Shown: positions 8,460 to 17,892, counted from the stretch's first letter. The stretch: 64,000 nt of DNA from JAFGMQ01 sp036733345 (GCA_036733345.1 DAINAR010000011.1:9957-73956); one strand, 5' to 3'. Notes: a model not told the origin generated them from the sequence alone. Program-made: numbers and translations.

Positions 8460-8946
8460 AATTATTAACCTCCTGCAAAAACAAAAACGGATGCTGGAAA
8501 TATTTTTAGGAGAAAATCTGACCCTTAATTTCCTTTTTATAACCGCTCGTTTTTTTAAAAAGGATAAGCGATATAAAATTAATGGTCAAGCTGTAAAGGG
8601 CTAATCATCTAAAATTATTAAGGCACTTAAGAAGATAAAAACAAATCAATAATGTTTAGAAAACAGGTGATTACAAGGAGCGTTTGGGCTTGAAAATTCA
8701 ATATTTTGTTTGACATAAAATGTAAAATTCCTTACGTTTCAAATGACATCCCATAAAATTTTGGGTTGAGATAGAAAACTCACCTGAAAAACTTTAAAAT
8801 TATGTCTTCAACAGCCGGCCTCTTGTCATCTTGTCTGACTCCGGAATGAAAGCAGCTTAGGATCTTGCTTAAGTATGCAATTGCTGGATAATGAGAATAA
8901 TCAGACTCCTGATACTGGCCGACTGAATATTTTTTGAGTATCAGCC
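8460..8946. other. Gene-free stretch between the YopX-like gene and eutA
   Basis: I see no gene here. A TTGACA at 8710-8715 with a poor -10 (TACGTT, 17 bp spacing) points towards eutA, but I would not call it a promoter on this alone. The sequence is AT-rich and without clear hairpins. Confidence 0.4.
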
Positions 8947-10380
8947 ATGGAAATAAACAGAATCGAATTAATTTCTATAGGAATAGATGTAGGTAGTTCG
9001 ACCAGTCACCTGGCCTTTTCAAAGCTCATATTAATTAGGGACACCAAATCGGCCACTCAGCGTTTCCTGATTAGGGAAAGGAAGATTATCCATGAGGGAA
9101 AAATAATTGATACACCCTTACTTGATGACAAAACCATTGATACTGAAAGACTAACCACCTTTTTTAGGGAAGAATGTAATAATGCAGGGATAGACCCTGA
9201 TGATATTCAGACCGGCGCGGTGATTGTCACAGGGGAGACGGCCAAAAAGCAGAATGCTCCACAGATAGCAGAGGCATTATCCAATGATGCAGGTAAATTT
9301 GTTGCGGCGACAGCAGGCCCAAATTTCGAGAGCCTTCTGGCTGCAATGGGTTCAGGCGCGACTGCAAGATCTAAAGAGCTTAATAAAACAATAATATCCT
9401 GCGATATAGGTGGCGGCACTTCAAACCTTGCCATATCCCAAAATGGTGATGTTCTCTCAACAAGCTGCGTTTCAGTAGGAGGCAGGCTGATTGCCCTGGA
9501 TTCGGAGGGAAAAATTACCCGGCTTAATGATCCGGCAATTCATGTTATGAAGGAAATTGGCCTGGATTACAAAATTGGAGATAAAATCCCACAAGAGGAT
9601 CTTGAAAAAATTACATCAAAATTGTCTGAAGTATTATTTGAGGTTATGACGGGTCCGGCAAATTCCTCTCTTGCAAAGAAACTTATGGTGACTGAGGACC
9701 TGAATTTTCCGAAAACAATTGATGAATATGTTTTCTCAGGAGGAGTAGCAGAGTTCATATATGGGAGCCAGGGAGATTACAATGATATTGGAAAACTTCT
9801 TGCTGATAATATAGTTGCTCTGATACCCACTTTAAATACGCCTGTTTTTGAGCCTGTTAATAAAATTAGAGCAACCGTTATAGGAGCCGGGGCATACTCA
9901 TTATCCATTTCAGGTTCATCCGGGTTTATGGACGAAAAGCTTACTTTTCCCATAAGGAATATCCCCGTGCTCAGGGTGGATGTTGAGGAATCACGACTCA
10001 GTGCAGAACATATCATTTCAGAGATAAATACCGCATTTCGAAAATTTGATTTAATCGAAGGGCAGGAGACTGTTGCCCTCTATTTTAAGGACCCGGTGCG
10101 GGTTAACTACCCTGATTTAGAGTTATTTGCAAAATCTATTGAAACAGCGCTAAGCAATTCAATTGCAAGGGAGACCCTGGTTATTCTCATCTTCGAAAAG
10201 GACATAGCATGCAGCGTGGGAAATGTAATCAGGCGTGAAACCAGTTTAAAAAGGAATCTGCTGTCACTGGATGAATTATCATTGAATGATGGAGATTGGA
10301 TTGATATCAGTGAACCTTTAGTCGGTCGTCAGGTATTTCCGGTTACAGTAAAATCTCTTGTTTTTCCTATTAATGAATAA
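8947..10380 (+). CDS. eutA: EutA-like reactivating factor for a B12-dependent lyase
   Basis: At 477 residues this matches EutA in length and order: SIGIDVGSSTSHLAFS at the N-terminus, GAVIVTGETAKKQNA, CDIGGGTSNLAI (actin-like ATPase phosphate loop), FSGGVAEFI, RATVIGAGAYSLSISGS, and the closing QVFPVTVKSLVFP. EutA swaps damaged cobalamin out of ethanolamine ammonia-lyase using ATP. No eutB, eutC or microcompartment gene lies in the window, so its client must be elsewhere or be a different B12 enzyme. There is no clear ribosome binding site before the ATG, but the protein start aligns with the family. Confidence 0.88.
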   Translation: MEINRIELISIGIDVGSSTSHLAFSKLILIRDTKSATQRFLIRERKIIHEGKIIDTPLLDDKTIDTERLTTFFREECNNAGIDPDDIQTGAVIVTGETAKKQNAPQIAEALSNDAGKFVAATAGPNFESLLAAMGSGATARSKELNKTIISCDIGGGTSNLAISQNGDVLSTSCVSVGGRLIALDSEGKITRLNDPAIHVMKEIGLDYKIGDKIPQEDLEKITSKLSEVLFEVMTGPANSSLAKKLMVTEDLNFPKTIDEYVFSGGVAEFIYGSQGDYNDIGKLLADNIVALIPTLNTPVFEPVNKIRATVIGAGAYSLSISGSSGFMDEKLTFPIRNIPVLRVDVEESRLSAEHIISEINTAFRKFDLIEGQETVALYFKDPVRVNYPDLELFAKSIETALSNSIARETLVILIFEKDIACSVGNVIRRETSLKRNLLSLDELSLNDGDWIDISEPLVGRQVFPVTVKSLVFPINE

Positions 10381-10554
10381 TTATTTGAATGTTTCTTGAT
10401 TGGGGCGAAGTCGCGTTCCAATACAAGGCATTATTTTTTTGATTTTTCTCTAAGCCTCATATGGATATCTTTGCCTTCTCACCACTTTAAATACGTCATG
10501 CTCAGAAATGCCTTAACCCAAGCAGAGCCATCCTTTCGCAATTTCAAATCATAG

Positions 10555-11259
10555 TCAAATCTCTATCTGAACTTTCCCTTTTTTTGTCCCCTTTAAAGTC
10601 GATATCATTGCAAGTATTGTGTTTTTAAACATTTCAGATGTGAATGAGTTAAGAGGTAAAGCAATACCGTCAACTTTTACTGAAACAGGAGGATTCAGCG
10701 ATACACATTTGTCAATTGACTCATTCTTGCTTACTATTTCTTTTGCAAGATTATAGCAAGTTTCATATCCGCATGCGCCGCAATCTAAATTAGGTAACTT
10801 AAAAGCTTCTGACATTGCAATGAATGCAATCTTATTAATATGTTCTTGATTATTAATCTGAAAATCAGCAATATCTTCCTTGAAACTGGCAGTAGCTACC
10901 TGCAGCCCATCTAATAATTCATTTTCTTCGTTCTTATCTCTCAAGCATACGATCTTTGGGAATGTCTTTTCGTTCTTAAAACCTTCAATAAATACTATAT
11001 CCGAATCAAATAAAGCAAGCATATCCTCAACTGATTTATTGCCTTGCAGCAATATTTCTGACTCGTTTTGAGAAACAGCCCAAATCATTTTTACATGAGG
11101 TTTATATCTGGAGGAGTCTGTATCAGGAAAATTCATTTCACCGGAAACATGTTTAAGAATTCCGACACTAATTCCCTGTTGAGATAGTTCCTGAGACAGC
11201 TTTACTCCCAATGTTGTCTTTCCGCTTTTTTTGTATCCAGTAATACCGACAACTTTCAT
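10555..11259 (-). CDS. mobB: MobB-type nucleotide-binding protein with C-terminal Fe-S domain
   Basis: The N-terminal 160 residues are MobB-like, with the P-loop GYKKSGKTTL, and would bind GTP during attachment of a guanine nucleotide to molybdopterin. The C-terminal 70 residues add a CGACGYETC motif with a later cysteine (DKC), the 4Fe-4S pattern seen in RnfB-type and related domains. Total length is 234 residues, longer than plain MobB (about 170). A GGAG site precedes the ATG. Nearby AOR, MoaD and MoeB genes support a pterin-cofactor role. The extra domain could couple cofactor maturation to redox state. Confidence 0.85.
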   Translation of the reverse strand: MKVVGITGYKKSGKTTLGVKLSQELSQQGISVGILKHVSGEMNFPDTDSSRYKPHVKMIWAVSQNESEILLQGNKSVEDMLALFDSDIVFIEGFKNEKTFPKIVCLRDKNEENELLDGLQVATASFKEDIADFQINNQEHINKIAFIAMSEAFKLPNLDCGACGYETCYNLAKEIVSKNESIDKCVSLNPPVSVKVDGIALPLNSFTSEMFKNTILAMISTLKGTKKGKVQIEI

Positions 11260-11599
11260 CTTTGATTCTCCTTTGGTTTTTTATCATTTAAGAAATTAAA
11301 AACTGTGCAAAATAAAAATCGTTGAAAGCATATTAAAAATTAAAATTTCTTTAATCCTGTTAAAATAATCCTAGATGCCAGAAAGGCAATATATAAATAA
11401 ATATTCACTCCTGCTGCATGCTGTAGGCATTCCCATGATCTTCCCAGCTAGATAATATAATTGTGATCATACAATAATCTGAAGTCAAACATTACAATTT
11501 AATAATCTTTGGATCATAGTAAGGTTAACTCTCTGTTTTATAATATTCGGTAAAGTCACAGGTGAAAACTGTATATAAAAAATAGGGAGGCAAAATGCT
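11260..11599. other. Gene-free stretch between mobB and htrA
   Basis: This region must hold the divergent promoters of mobB and htrA. A perfect TATAAT lies at 11539-11544, about 55 nt before the htrA start, but no good -35 box is 16-18 bp upstream. No extracytoplasmic-stress or heat-shock promoter is obvious. The htrA ribosome binding site is GGGAGG, 9 nt from the ATG. Confidence 0.35.
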
Positions 11600-13036
11600 A
11601 TGGAAAAGAAAAACAAATTTATGAGAGCTATGGTTGTGTTATGTATTTTCGTGAGCTTATTTGCATTCAGTACTCAGCTGGCAACAGCATCAAAAAATAC
11701 ATCAACCCAGATGGTTCCTGGAAATTTCAGTGAACTTGCCCAAAAGGCAAAACCAGGAGTTGTTAATATCCGGACAGTCAAAACAGTAAAAGATGGAGGT
11801 CGCGTATATCGGCATTTTTTTGGAAATCCATTTGGCAAAAATGATCCTTTCAAGGATTTTTTTTCTCCATTCCAGGAGGGAGGGCCTTCTAGAGATTTCA
11901 AACAGCAGAGTCTAGGCTCCGGCTTTGTAGTTGACAAGGCGGGTTACATAGTAACAAACAATCATGTTATTGAAAGCGCAGATCAGATAAATGTAAAGCT
12001 TGCTGACGGCAAGGAGTATGATGCCAAACTGGTAGGGAGAGACCCCAAGACAGATCTGGCATTGATAAAGATAGAAGCATCCGGCGGTTTAACAGCCCTT
12101 GAAATGGGAGATTCGGATACTCTTGAAGTTGGCAAGTGGGTAGTGGCGATTGGAAGCCCTTTTGGGCTTGAACAGACCGTTACTGCCGGGATAGTGAGTG
12201 CCAAAGGACGGACTATTGGGGCCGGTCCGTATGACGATTTTATTCAGACAGACGCATCAATCAATCCAGGCAACTCTGGTGGTCCGCTCATCAATATGGA
12301 AGGAAAGGTTGTAGGTATTAACACAGCAATTATCGCAAATGGACAGGGTATTGGGTTTGCTATCCCCGTCAATCTGGCCAAGGGAATAATTGAGCAGCTA
12401 AAGAACGGTGGAGCAGTCAAACGGGGATGGCTGGGTGTAGGTATTCAGGATATTTCGCCTGAACTGGCCGAATACTATGGGCTGAAGGACACAAAAGGTG
12501 TGCTGGTAACCCATGTATATGAAGGAGATCCTGCTGATAAGGGAGGAATAAAAACCGGAGATATTATTACCGCAATAAATGAGAAGGCCGTTTCTTCCAG
12601 CCGTGAACTGTCCCGAATTATTGCAGAGGCTGGAACTGGAAAGCGAGTCGCTATTTCCCTGATCCGTAATGGAGAAAATCTGAACGTTTATGTGGAGCTC
12701 ACCAAACGAAATGATGAAGAGCTGGCAGATAATAAAAAACCCGGAGATACTGGAAAATTTGGACTTAAACTTGCGGAACTCACTCCGGATCTCGCTCGGC
12801 GCACAGGCTATTCTGACGAGGAAAAGGGAGTCGTTGTCATTGATATTGAGGCGGGAAGCAAAGCAGAGACAGCAGGCATTCAGCGGGGTGATCTCATCAA
12901 AGAGATCAACCATGTTACTGTGGCTGATTTGAAGGACTATAAAAATCAGCTGGACAAAATAAAGAAAGGGGACCCTGCCCTGCTCCTTATTAAAAGAATA
13001 AATGCAGGTCTGATTGCAGTAAAGATTGTTAAATGA
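11600..13036 (+). CDS. htrA: HtrA/DegP family periplasmic serine protease
   Basis: A 478-residue Do-type protease. An N-terminal signal peptide (about residues 1-30, cleaved after LATA) sends it to the periplasm. The catalytic triad is His122 (TNNHV), Asp152 (DLALIK) and Ser226 (GNSGG). Two PDZ domains follow (about 270-360 and 385-478). These enzymes degrade or refold misfolded envelope proteins. It appears to be a single-gene transcript: an intrinsic terminator follows 26 nt after the stop. Confidence 0.94.
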   Translation: MEKKNKFMRAMVVLCIFVSLFAFSTQLATASKNTSTQMVPGNFSELAQKAKPGVVNIRTVKTVKDGGRVYRHFFGNPFGKNDPFKDFFSPFQEGGPSRDFKQQSLGSGFVVDKAGYIVTNNHVIESADQINVKLADGKEYDAKLVGRDPKTDLALIKIEASGGLTALEMGDSDTLEVGKWVVAIGSPFGLEQTVTAGIVSAKGRTIGAGPYDDFIQTDASINPGNSGGPLINMEGKVVGINTAIIANGQGIGFAIPVNLAKGIIEQLKNGGAVKRGWLGVGIQDISPELAEYYGLKDTKGVLVTHVYEGDPADKGGIKTGDIITAINEKAVSSSRELSRIIAEAGTGKRVAISLIRNGENLNVYVELTKRNDEELADNKKPGDTGKFGLKLAELTPDLARRTGYSDEEKGVVVIDIEAGSKAETAGIQRGDLIKEINHVTVADLKDYKNQLDKIKKGDPALLLIKRINAGLIAVKIVK

Positions 13037-13062
13037 ACCAGGCAGCTGATGCCGCCATTCTC

Positions 13063-13092
13063 AAAGCCGGAGGTATTATATCTTCCGGCTTT
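13063..13092 (+). terminator. Intrinsic terminator of htrA
   Basis: A 9-bp stem AAAGCCGGA/TCCGGCTTT with a 12-nt loop lies 26 nt after the htrA stop. The T-tract is short (three T), so it may be weak or act in both directions with the convergent radical SAM gene. Confidence 0.65.
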
Positions 13093-13229
13093 GATCTAAT
13101 ATCTGTCAGCCTAAGTGGCAAAAGGTCCTGAATCACATGAGGGTTGCATCAGACGGCTTATACTAGACCTTAGCCAGGTTCAATCCTCTAAAATGTGCGA
13201 GTAAGCGGGAGAATCCAATAAATATATTT

Positions 13230-14519
13230 TCATATTACTGGCTGATTAAAGTAGCCCAGTTCCACATCCGGAAACTCATTACGAATTTGCTCTGCGCCCT
13301 GTTTTATTCCTATGGCCTGAGAGCTGGACAGAGGCATATTGTCAAGATAATACTGTGGATCAATGTTAAGATTTTTAAAATGAATAAAATTAACAGAAGT
13401 TTTTCTGATGAGTACTTTTAATGAATCAATCTCCTCTTGCTGGTCCGTGATTCCAGGAAAGATCAGATAATTTATCATGGTGTATATTCCCATTTCTTTT
13501 GATAGCGCAATGGAGGATACAACATCTTCGAAATTATAATTTCTGGGACGGTAATAGGCCTTGTAAAAATCAGGCCTTGCACTATTCAAACTTATTCGAA
13601 TTGAATCCAGTCCACTATCTATAATATTACGGATTCGTTCAGGCGAACTTCCGTTAGTATTAAGATTTATGGTTCCCATGGATGTTTGACTCCTGATTCT
13701 TTTAATACTATCGGAAATAAGCATGTACTCTGTCAGGGGTTCTCCTTCACAACCCTGCCCAAAGCTGACAATCGCTTCTGGAGATTTTTTCAGGTGATTC
13801 ACCGCAAGAGATACAATTTCTTCAACAGAAGGTCTGATAGACAACCTCTGATGAGAAGCCTGACAGGAATCATCGGACTGAAGTGATATGCAGCCAAGGC
13901 AGGCTGCATTGCATGTTCGGCTGACAGGCAGGGGGGCTTCCCATCTTTCAAAGAAAAGGTTTTTAGCAGCAAAACAGTGGTTTTTGGTGGCACAGTTAAC
14001 GAGGTGTTCAATAAGGGAGCCACACGTATGCATTTTCTTATATCTCTTTATTGCTGGGACTAATTTCCTGTCATCATAATTTCTGGGATCCCAAGTGTGA
14101 TTATACTCAATTCTGAATCCCGCAGCCCAGTATTTATCATCCTTAAAACCTACTGCAGTATAAGCCCACATTGGCAGTATAAAGTCTTTTAAACTATAAT
14201 CAACTGCAGGGAGATAGCTTCTTACCAAGCCAGGTTCGAGAAATGCAGCTACAGCATAACAATTAATTCTTCTTCCGTTAATTTCGACATCAGTAACGAT
14301 TTCATATTTCCCCGTATAGGGATTAAGGCCTATGGGTGGGCATTTTGGAATATAAAACAATTTGCTGAATTCCGGCATTGGAATAAGATCATCCATTTTC
14401 GGCACAACGGGTTTTTTACCGGAAAAGCAAGCTATCCGAAAATATGGATGATCATATATTATACCTTCATCATCCGCAAAAAGAAGAAAAGGAAGGCTTT
14501 TTAAATCAGTATTATTCAT
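13230..14519 (-). CDS. Radical SAM protein with an unassigned N-terminal domain
   Basis: The radical SAM cluster motif is intact: C203NAAC207LGC210. Later landmarks are FGQGCEGEPL (SAM-binding GGE-like strand), INLNTNGSSPE, and IRISLNSARPDFYKAYYRP, the pattern of PflA/MoaA-like enzymes. About 200 residues precede the core and include several cysteines (HTCGSL, NCATKNHC) that might bind an extra cluster or zinc. I do not recognise this N-terminus. The protein is 429 residues and stands alone, convergent with htrA. It could be an activase or peptide-modifying enzyme; no substrate gene is adjacent. Confidence 0.8.
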   Translation of the reverse strand: MNNTDLKSLPFLLFADDEGIIYDHPYFRIACFSGKKPVVPKMDDLIPMPEFSKLFYIPKCPPIGLNPYTGKYEIVTDVEINGRRINCYAVAAFLEPGLVRSYLPAVDYSLKDFILPMWAYTAVGFKDDKYWAAGFRIEYNHTWDPRNYDDRKLVPAIKRYKKMHTCGSLIEHLVNCATKNHCFAAKNLFFERWEAPLPVSRTCNAACLGCISLQSDDSCQASHQRLSIRPSVEEIVSLAVNHLKKSPEAIVSFGQGCEGEPLTEYMLISDSIKRIRSQTSMGTINLNTNGSSPERIRNIIDSGLDSIRISLNSARPDFYKAYYRPRNYNFEDVVSSIALSKEMGIYTMINYLIFPGITDQQEEIDSLKVLIRKTSVNFIHFKNLNIDPQYYLDNMPLSSSQAIGIKQGAEQIRNEFPDVELGYFNQPVI

Positions 14520-14690
14520 AGCACACGATATATAACCAGAAACGTATTTTTATAAATTCGTAAAATGCTTTTCAATAATTCATCAAGAGAGACATCATAA
14601 AAATCATCTCCACATGACTGGAGAAATAAATTAACTCTCTTTTACGGAATATTACAACCTATAATTCAGCATAGTTGGATTCAAGCCAAA

Positions 14691-14950
14691 CTTGACGGAC
14701 TCGCAAAAAGTCGTAACCCCGGTGAAAACGGGAGGCAGATGCCTCATAAGTGCTTGAAAAGACTGGATTCCGGCCCCGAACAGGAATCCGGGACAGGCTG
14801 GAGTTTACCCGCCAATGTTTTTGGCGGGTTTATCCGCCAGTTTTTGTGGAGGATTTATCCGCCAGTTTTTGTGGCGGATTTAACCTGCACTTGATTCGGG
14901 GCCGGAATGAAGGAAAGAGAGCATTTTTGACTTTTTGCGGGTTCATCAAA
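14691..14950. mobile_element. Non-autonomous inverted-repeat (MITE-like) element
   Basis: About 26-bp terminal inverted repeats bound this 260-bp segment: a left end containing GACTCGCAAAAAGTC (14691-14716) and a right end containing GACTTTTTGCGGGTTC (14925-14950). Inside them is a second inverted pair, ATTCCGGCCCCGAA at 14767-14780 and TTCGGGGCCGGAAT at 14895-14908, enclosing three 25-bp tandem repeats. There is no transposase. The open frame that crosses it is repeat-driven and not a gene. The structure fits a small element mobilised in trans or a large REP-like unit. Confidence 0.65.
14803..14877. repeat. Three 25-bp tandem repeats, each internally palindromic
   Basis: Units at 14803-14827, 14828-14852 and 14853-14877 share the pattern TTTAyCCGCCA followed by GTTTTTGTGGCGG, with small differences. 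Each unit can fold on itself through CCGCCA and TGGCGG arms. They form the core of the inverted-repeat element at 14691-14950. Confidence 0.85.
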
Positions 14951-14966
14951 CTTATAAGCTAATATG

Positions 14967-14996
14967 TTGACGTTTCTCCTTTTTTGAGCATAGAAT
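14967..14996 (+). promoter_or_regulatory. Possible promoter of the kinase/regulator pair
   Basis: TTGACG at 14967-14972, 18 bp, then TAGAAT at 14991-14996, each five of six to consensus. The start would fall near 15003. It lies just outside the right end of the inverted-repeat element, whose insertion may have shaped it. Confidence 0.35.
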
Positions 14997-15021
14997 ATTA
15001 TTTATATTATATCCTATAATA

Positions 15022-16518
15022 ATGTCTCGTGGATTTAAAACCCTAAAGTTATATAATTTCCTTATTATGTCAGAAAATATAAAAAGCTCCAAAATAAAAG
15101 GAAGGCAATTTCGACTGGTAAAATTCTTTGCCTATACAAGCTTTATAGTATTGATTATATTTAGTTTTCCATTTTCAGTTGTTATCTCGCAACAAGCTAA
15201 AGATATTTTAATGAAAAGCTATGAGAATTATGCACGATTATTGGGTGAAAATCTGAACTATCAGGTATTTCAGAATTTTGTAATTCCTGTTACCAGTGGA
15301 GCAGGTAAAATAAGGCTGAGAGAAAAAAAACAGTATGAATGGATGGATGAAATTGTAAGAAATACAATACATGGCTTCAATATTGAGCTTGTAAATATTT
15401 ATGATATACGCAAGGGAGTGATTGCCTATAGCACAGATTCCAATTTGCTGGGAAAGGAGGTCACAGAAAGCCTTGAGTACAAAAAGGCTGTTAAAGGCGA
15501 GGTTTCTTCACGGCTGTTATCCGGAGCAGATGAAAATTGGGGCTTTAAAATAGAAAGGATAGGAGGAAAAAAGAAATTCAGGACATATATCCCCTTTAAG
15601 GGTGTGGCACCATTTACAGGAGAAGGATATGTCCTGGGTGTATTTGAATTAATACAGGACCTTTCAAAGGAATATCAATCAATAGTTAAATTTCAATACC
15701 TTATCTTCAGTCTATCTATCGTAATTATGGGGATGATATTTATAGCTCTTTTATTAATTGTACATAAGGCTGAAAGAATAATTGAGCAAAGGGCTGAAGA
15801 GCAAAGAGAACTTCAGTCCCAATTGGAACAGGCAGAACGTCTGGCCGCCCTGGGACAGATGGTCGCAGGGGTTTCACACGAGATCAGAAATCCTCTCGGT
15901 ATTATTCGAAGCACAGCCGAATTGCTGGGAGCAATGCCGGATTCAAAGGAGGGTCAAAAGAAGCTGTCCGAGGTCATTGTTGAGGAATCAAGTCGACTGA
16001 ATAATATTGTAACCGAATTTATGGACTTCGCCCGACCTATGAATCCAGATCTTAAAGATTGTTATCTGGAAGAGATAATAAGGAAAAATCTTCAGTTCCT
16101 CGAACCCGAATTTTTAAAAAATAATATAATGGTTAATGATAATTTAAATGGACGCTCTTTTAAAATAAAGGCTGATCCTCAGCAAATTTACAGGGCGTTT
16201 CTAAACATATTCATTAATTCAATTCAATCAATAAATGGTGGTGGAGGCAATCTAACTATAAGCGTCGAAGAAAAAAGGGACCATTTTATAATTATTATTG
16301 AAGATACTGGATCAGGTATCATGGAAGAAAATTTAATAAAGATTTTTAATCCTTTTTTCAGCACAAAAGACAAAGGGAGTGGCCTTGGCCTTTCAATTGT
16401 AAGAAATATTATTGAAGCACATAAAGGTTCTATTAGAATTGAAAGCAATGTTGAAGACCCTTCAAGAGGAAAGCCCTCCGGAACAAAAAATATTATTATA
16501 TTGCCAAAAAAGAAATAG
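15022..16518 (+). CDS. Membrane sensor histidine kinase
   Basis: A 498-residue kinase with transmembrane segments near residues 33-55 and 225-247 enclosing a periplasmic sensor of about 170 residues that looks like a PDC/Cache fold. A coiled linker leads to the HisKA domain with His286 (SHEIRNPLG), then the HATPase lobe with the N box (AFLNIFINSIQ), DTGSGI, FFSTKDKGSGLGL and a final glycine-rich segment. Another ATG at 15067 is possible; neither has a clear ribosome binding site. It lies 7 nt before the response regulator gene, forming a two-component pair of the NtrB/ZraS kind. Confidence 0.88.
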   Translation: MSRGFKTLKLYNFLIMSENIKSSKIKGRQFRLVKFFAYTSFIVLIIFSFPFSVVISQQAKDILMKSYENYARLLGENLNYQVFQNFVIPVTSGAGKIRLREKKQYEWMDEIVRNTIHGFNIELVNIYDIRKGVIAYSTDSNLLGKEVTESLEYKKAVKGEVSSRLLSGADENWGFKIERIGGKKKFRTYIPFKGVAPFTGEGYVLGVFELIQDLSKEYQSIVKFQYLIFSLSIVIMGMIFIALLLIVHKAERIIEQRAEEQRELQSQLEQAERLAALGQMVAGVSHEIRNPLGIIRSTAELLGAMPDSKEGQKKLSEVIVEESSRLNNIVTEFMDFARPMNPDLKDCYLEEIIRKNLQFLEPEFLKNNIMVNDNLNGRSFKIKADPQQIYRAFLNIFINSIQSINGGGGNLTISVEEKRDHFIIIIEDTGSGIMEENLIKIFNPFFSTKDKGSGLGLSIVRNIIEAHKGSIRIESNVEDPSRGKPSGTKNIIILPKKK

Positions 16519-16525
16519 GGTTTTT

Positions 16526-17890
16526 ATGGAAACTATACTGGTTGTAGATGATGAGAAAAACTATCTGGTTGTTCTTGAAGCATTACTTGGGCCAGAAGGT
16601 TATGAAATGCTGACAGCTGAAAATGCAACCGATGCACTTAAAGTAGTTAGAGAATCAGACATTGACCTCATCATTACCGACATGAAGATGCCGGGCATGA
16701 GCGGGATGGAGCTTCTGGAGGAATGCAAAAAGATTAAGCCTGATCTCCCGGTTATTATGATGACTGCCTACGGCACAATAGAAATGGCTGTGGAAGCGAT
16801 GAAAAAACGTGCATTCGATTATATCACAAAGCCTTTCCAGAATGAACAGTTGAAGCTTACTATCAAGAAAGCCCTGGAGAACTACAGGTTAATAAAACAA
16901 AACAGGCTTCTTAGTGAAGCACTTTCAGATAGATACAAATATGGCAATATGGTGGGCAAAAGCAAGCCAATGCGCAGGGTATATGATATTGTTGATAAGG
17001 TGTCACAATCCAAGGCATCTGTACTGATTACAGGTCCTTCAGGAACTGGAAAGGAACTTATTGCCAAGGCGATTCACTATGGCGGGCCCAGAAAAGATCG
17101 CCCCTTTATCTCTATCAATTGTGCAGCCCTGACTGAAACCCTGCTGGAGAGTGAGCTTTTTGGCCATGAAAAAGGTGCCTTTACCGGGGCCATAGCAATG
17201 AAAAAAGGCCGATTTGAACTGGCTGATGAAGGGACATTGTTTTTGGATGAAGTTGCTGACATGCCAGCATCACTTCAGGTAAAACTTCTAAGGGTACTTC
17301 AGGAAATGAAATTTGAGAGGGTTGGAGGAACCAGGACTATTAGCGTTGATGTCCGGATACTTTCCGCATCAAACAGGAATATAAAAGAGGATGTGGCTAA
17401 CGGTTCGTTTAGAGAAGATCTTTTTTACAGACTGAATGTGATCCATATCGAAGTTCCACCTTTGCGTGAAAGGATAGATGATATCCCCTTGCTTGTCAGA
17501 CATTTTGTTGAAAAATACAGAATGGACGAAGGAAATGGTTCGATCGAATTGAGTCCAGAGGTATGGAAATTGCTCTATACATATTCATGGCCCGGCAACG
17601 TCCGGGAAATGGAAAATGTCATTGAGAGGGCTGTAGTACTTAATTCAGGGGGTATAATAACTACCAAGGATCTGCCTGAAGAAATGATCGAGAAAAAAAC
17701 TGAATTTGAGGTGGAAAGGTTTATACCACCTGATGTCTCTTTATCAAAGGCACTTGAACAGATAGAGGAGAAACTGATAAGAAGAGCCTTGGAACAATGT
17801 CAGAATGTACAGTCCCATGCAGCAAAAAGGCTCGGAATTACCAAAAGCCTGATACAGCACAAAATGAAGAAGTACAATATATCGGTTTAA
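16526..17890 (+). CDS. NtrC-family sigma-54 response regulator
   Basis: This 454-residue protein has a receiver domain with phospho-acceptor Asp52 (ITDMKMPG), an AAA+ domain with Walker A GPSGTGKE (170-177) and the sigma-54-contacting GAFTGA loop (217-222), and a Fis-type helix-turn-helix at the end. I chose the ATG at 16526 because the receiver begins there (METILVVDDE) with an AGGG just upstream. The longer frame overlaps the kinase gene. It would be phosphorylated by the adjacent kinase. Two matching palindromes, a near-consensus sigma-54 promoter and a terminator lie directly downstream, so a small RNA is the likely local target. Confidence 0.93.
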   Translation: METILVVDDEKNYLVVLEALLGPEGYEMLTAENATDALKVVRESDIDLIITDMKMPGMSGMELLEECKKIKPDLPVIMMTAYGTIEMAVEAMKKRAFDYITKPFQNEQLKLTIKKALENYRLIKQNRLLSEALSDRYKYGNMVGKSKPMRRVYDIVDKVSQSKASVLITGPSGTGKELIAKAIHYGGPRKDRPFISINCAALTETLLESELFGHEKGAFTGAIAMKKGRFELADEGTLFLDEVADMPASLQVKLLRVLQEMKFERVGGTRTISVDVRILSASNRNIKEDVANGSFREDLFYRLNVIHIEVPPLRERIDDIPLLVRHFVEKYRMDEGNGSIELSPEVWKLLYTYSWPGNVREMENVIERAVVLNSGGIITTKDLPEEMIEKKTEFEVERFIPPDVSLSKALEQIEEKLIRRALEQCQNVQSHAAKRLGITKSLIQHKMKKYNISV

Positions 17891-17892
17891 AA

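Noticed and set aside
13230..14519. Calling the radical SAM gene moaA because of nearby pterin-cofactor genes
   Set aside because: It has a 200-residue N-terminal extension and lacks the second C-terminal cluster cysteines and the GG terminus of MoaA.
14750..14962. A 70-residue open frame across the inverted-repeat element
   Set aside because: The translation follows the 25-bp tandem repeats and has no ribosome binding site or protein-like composition.
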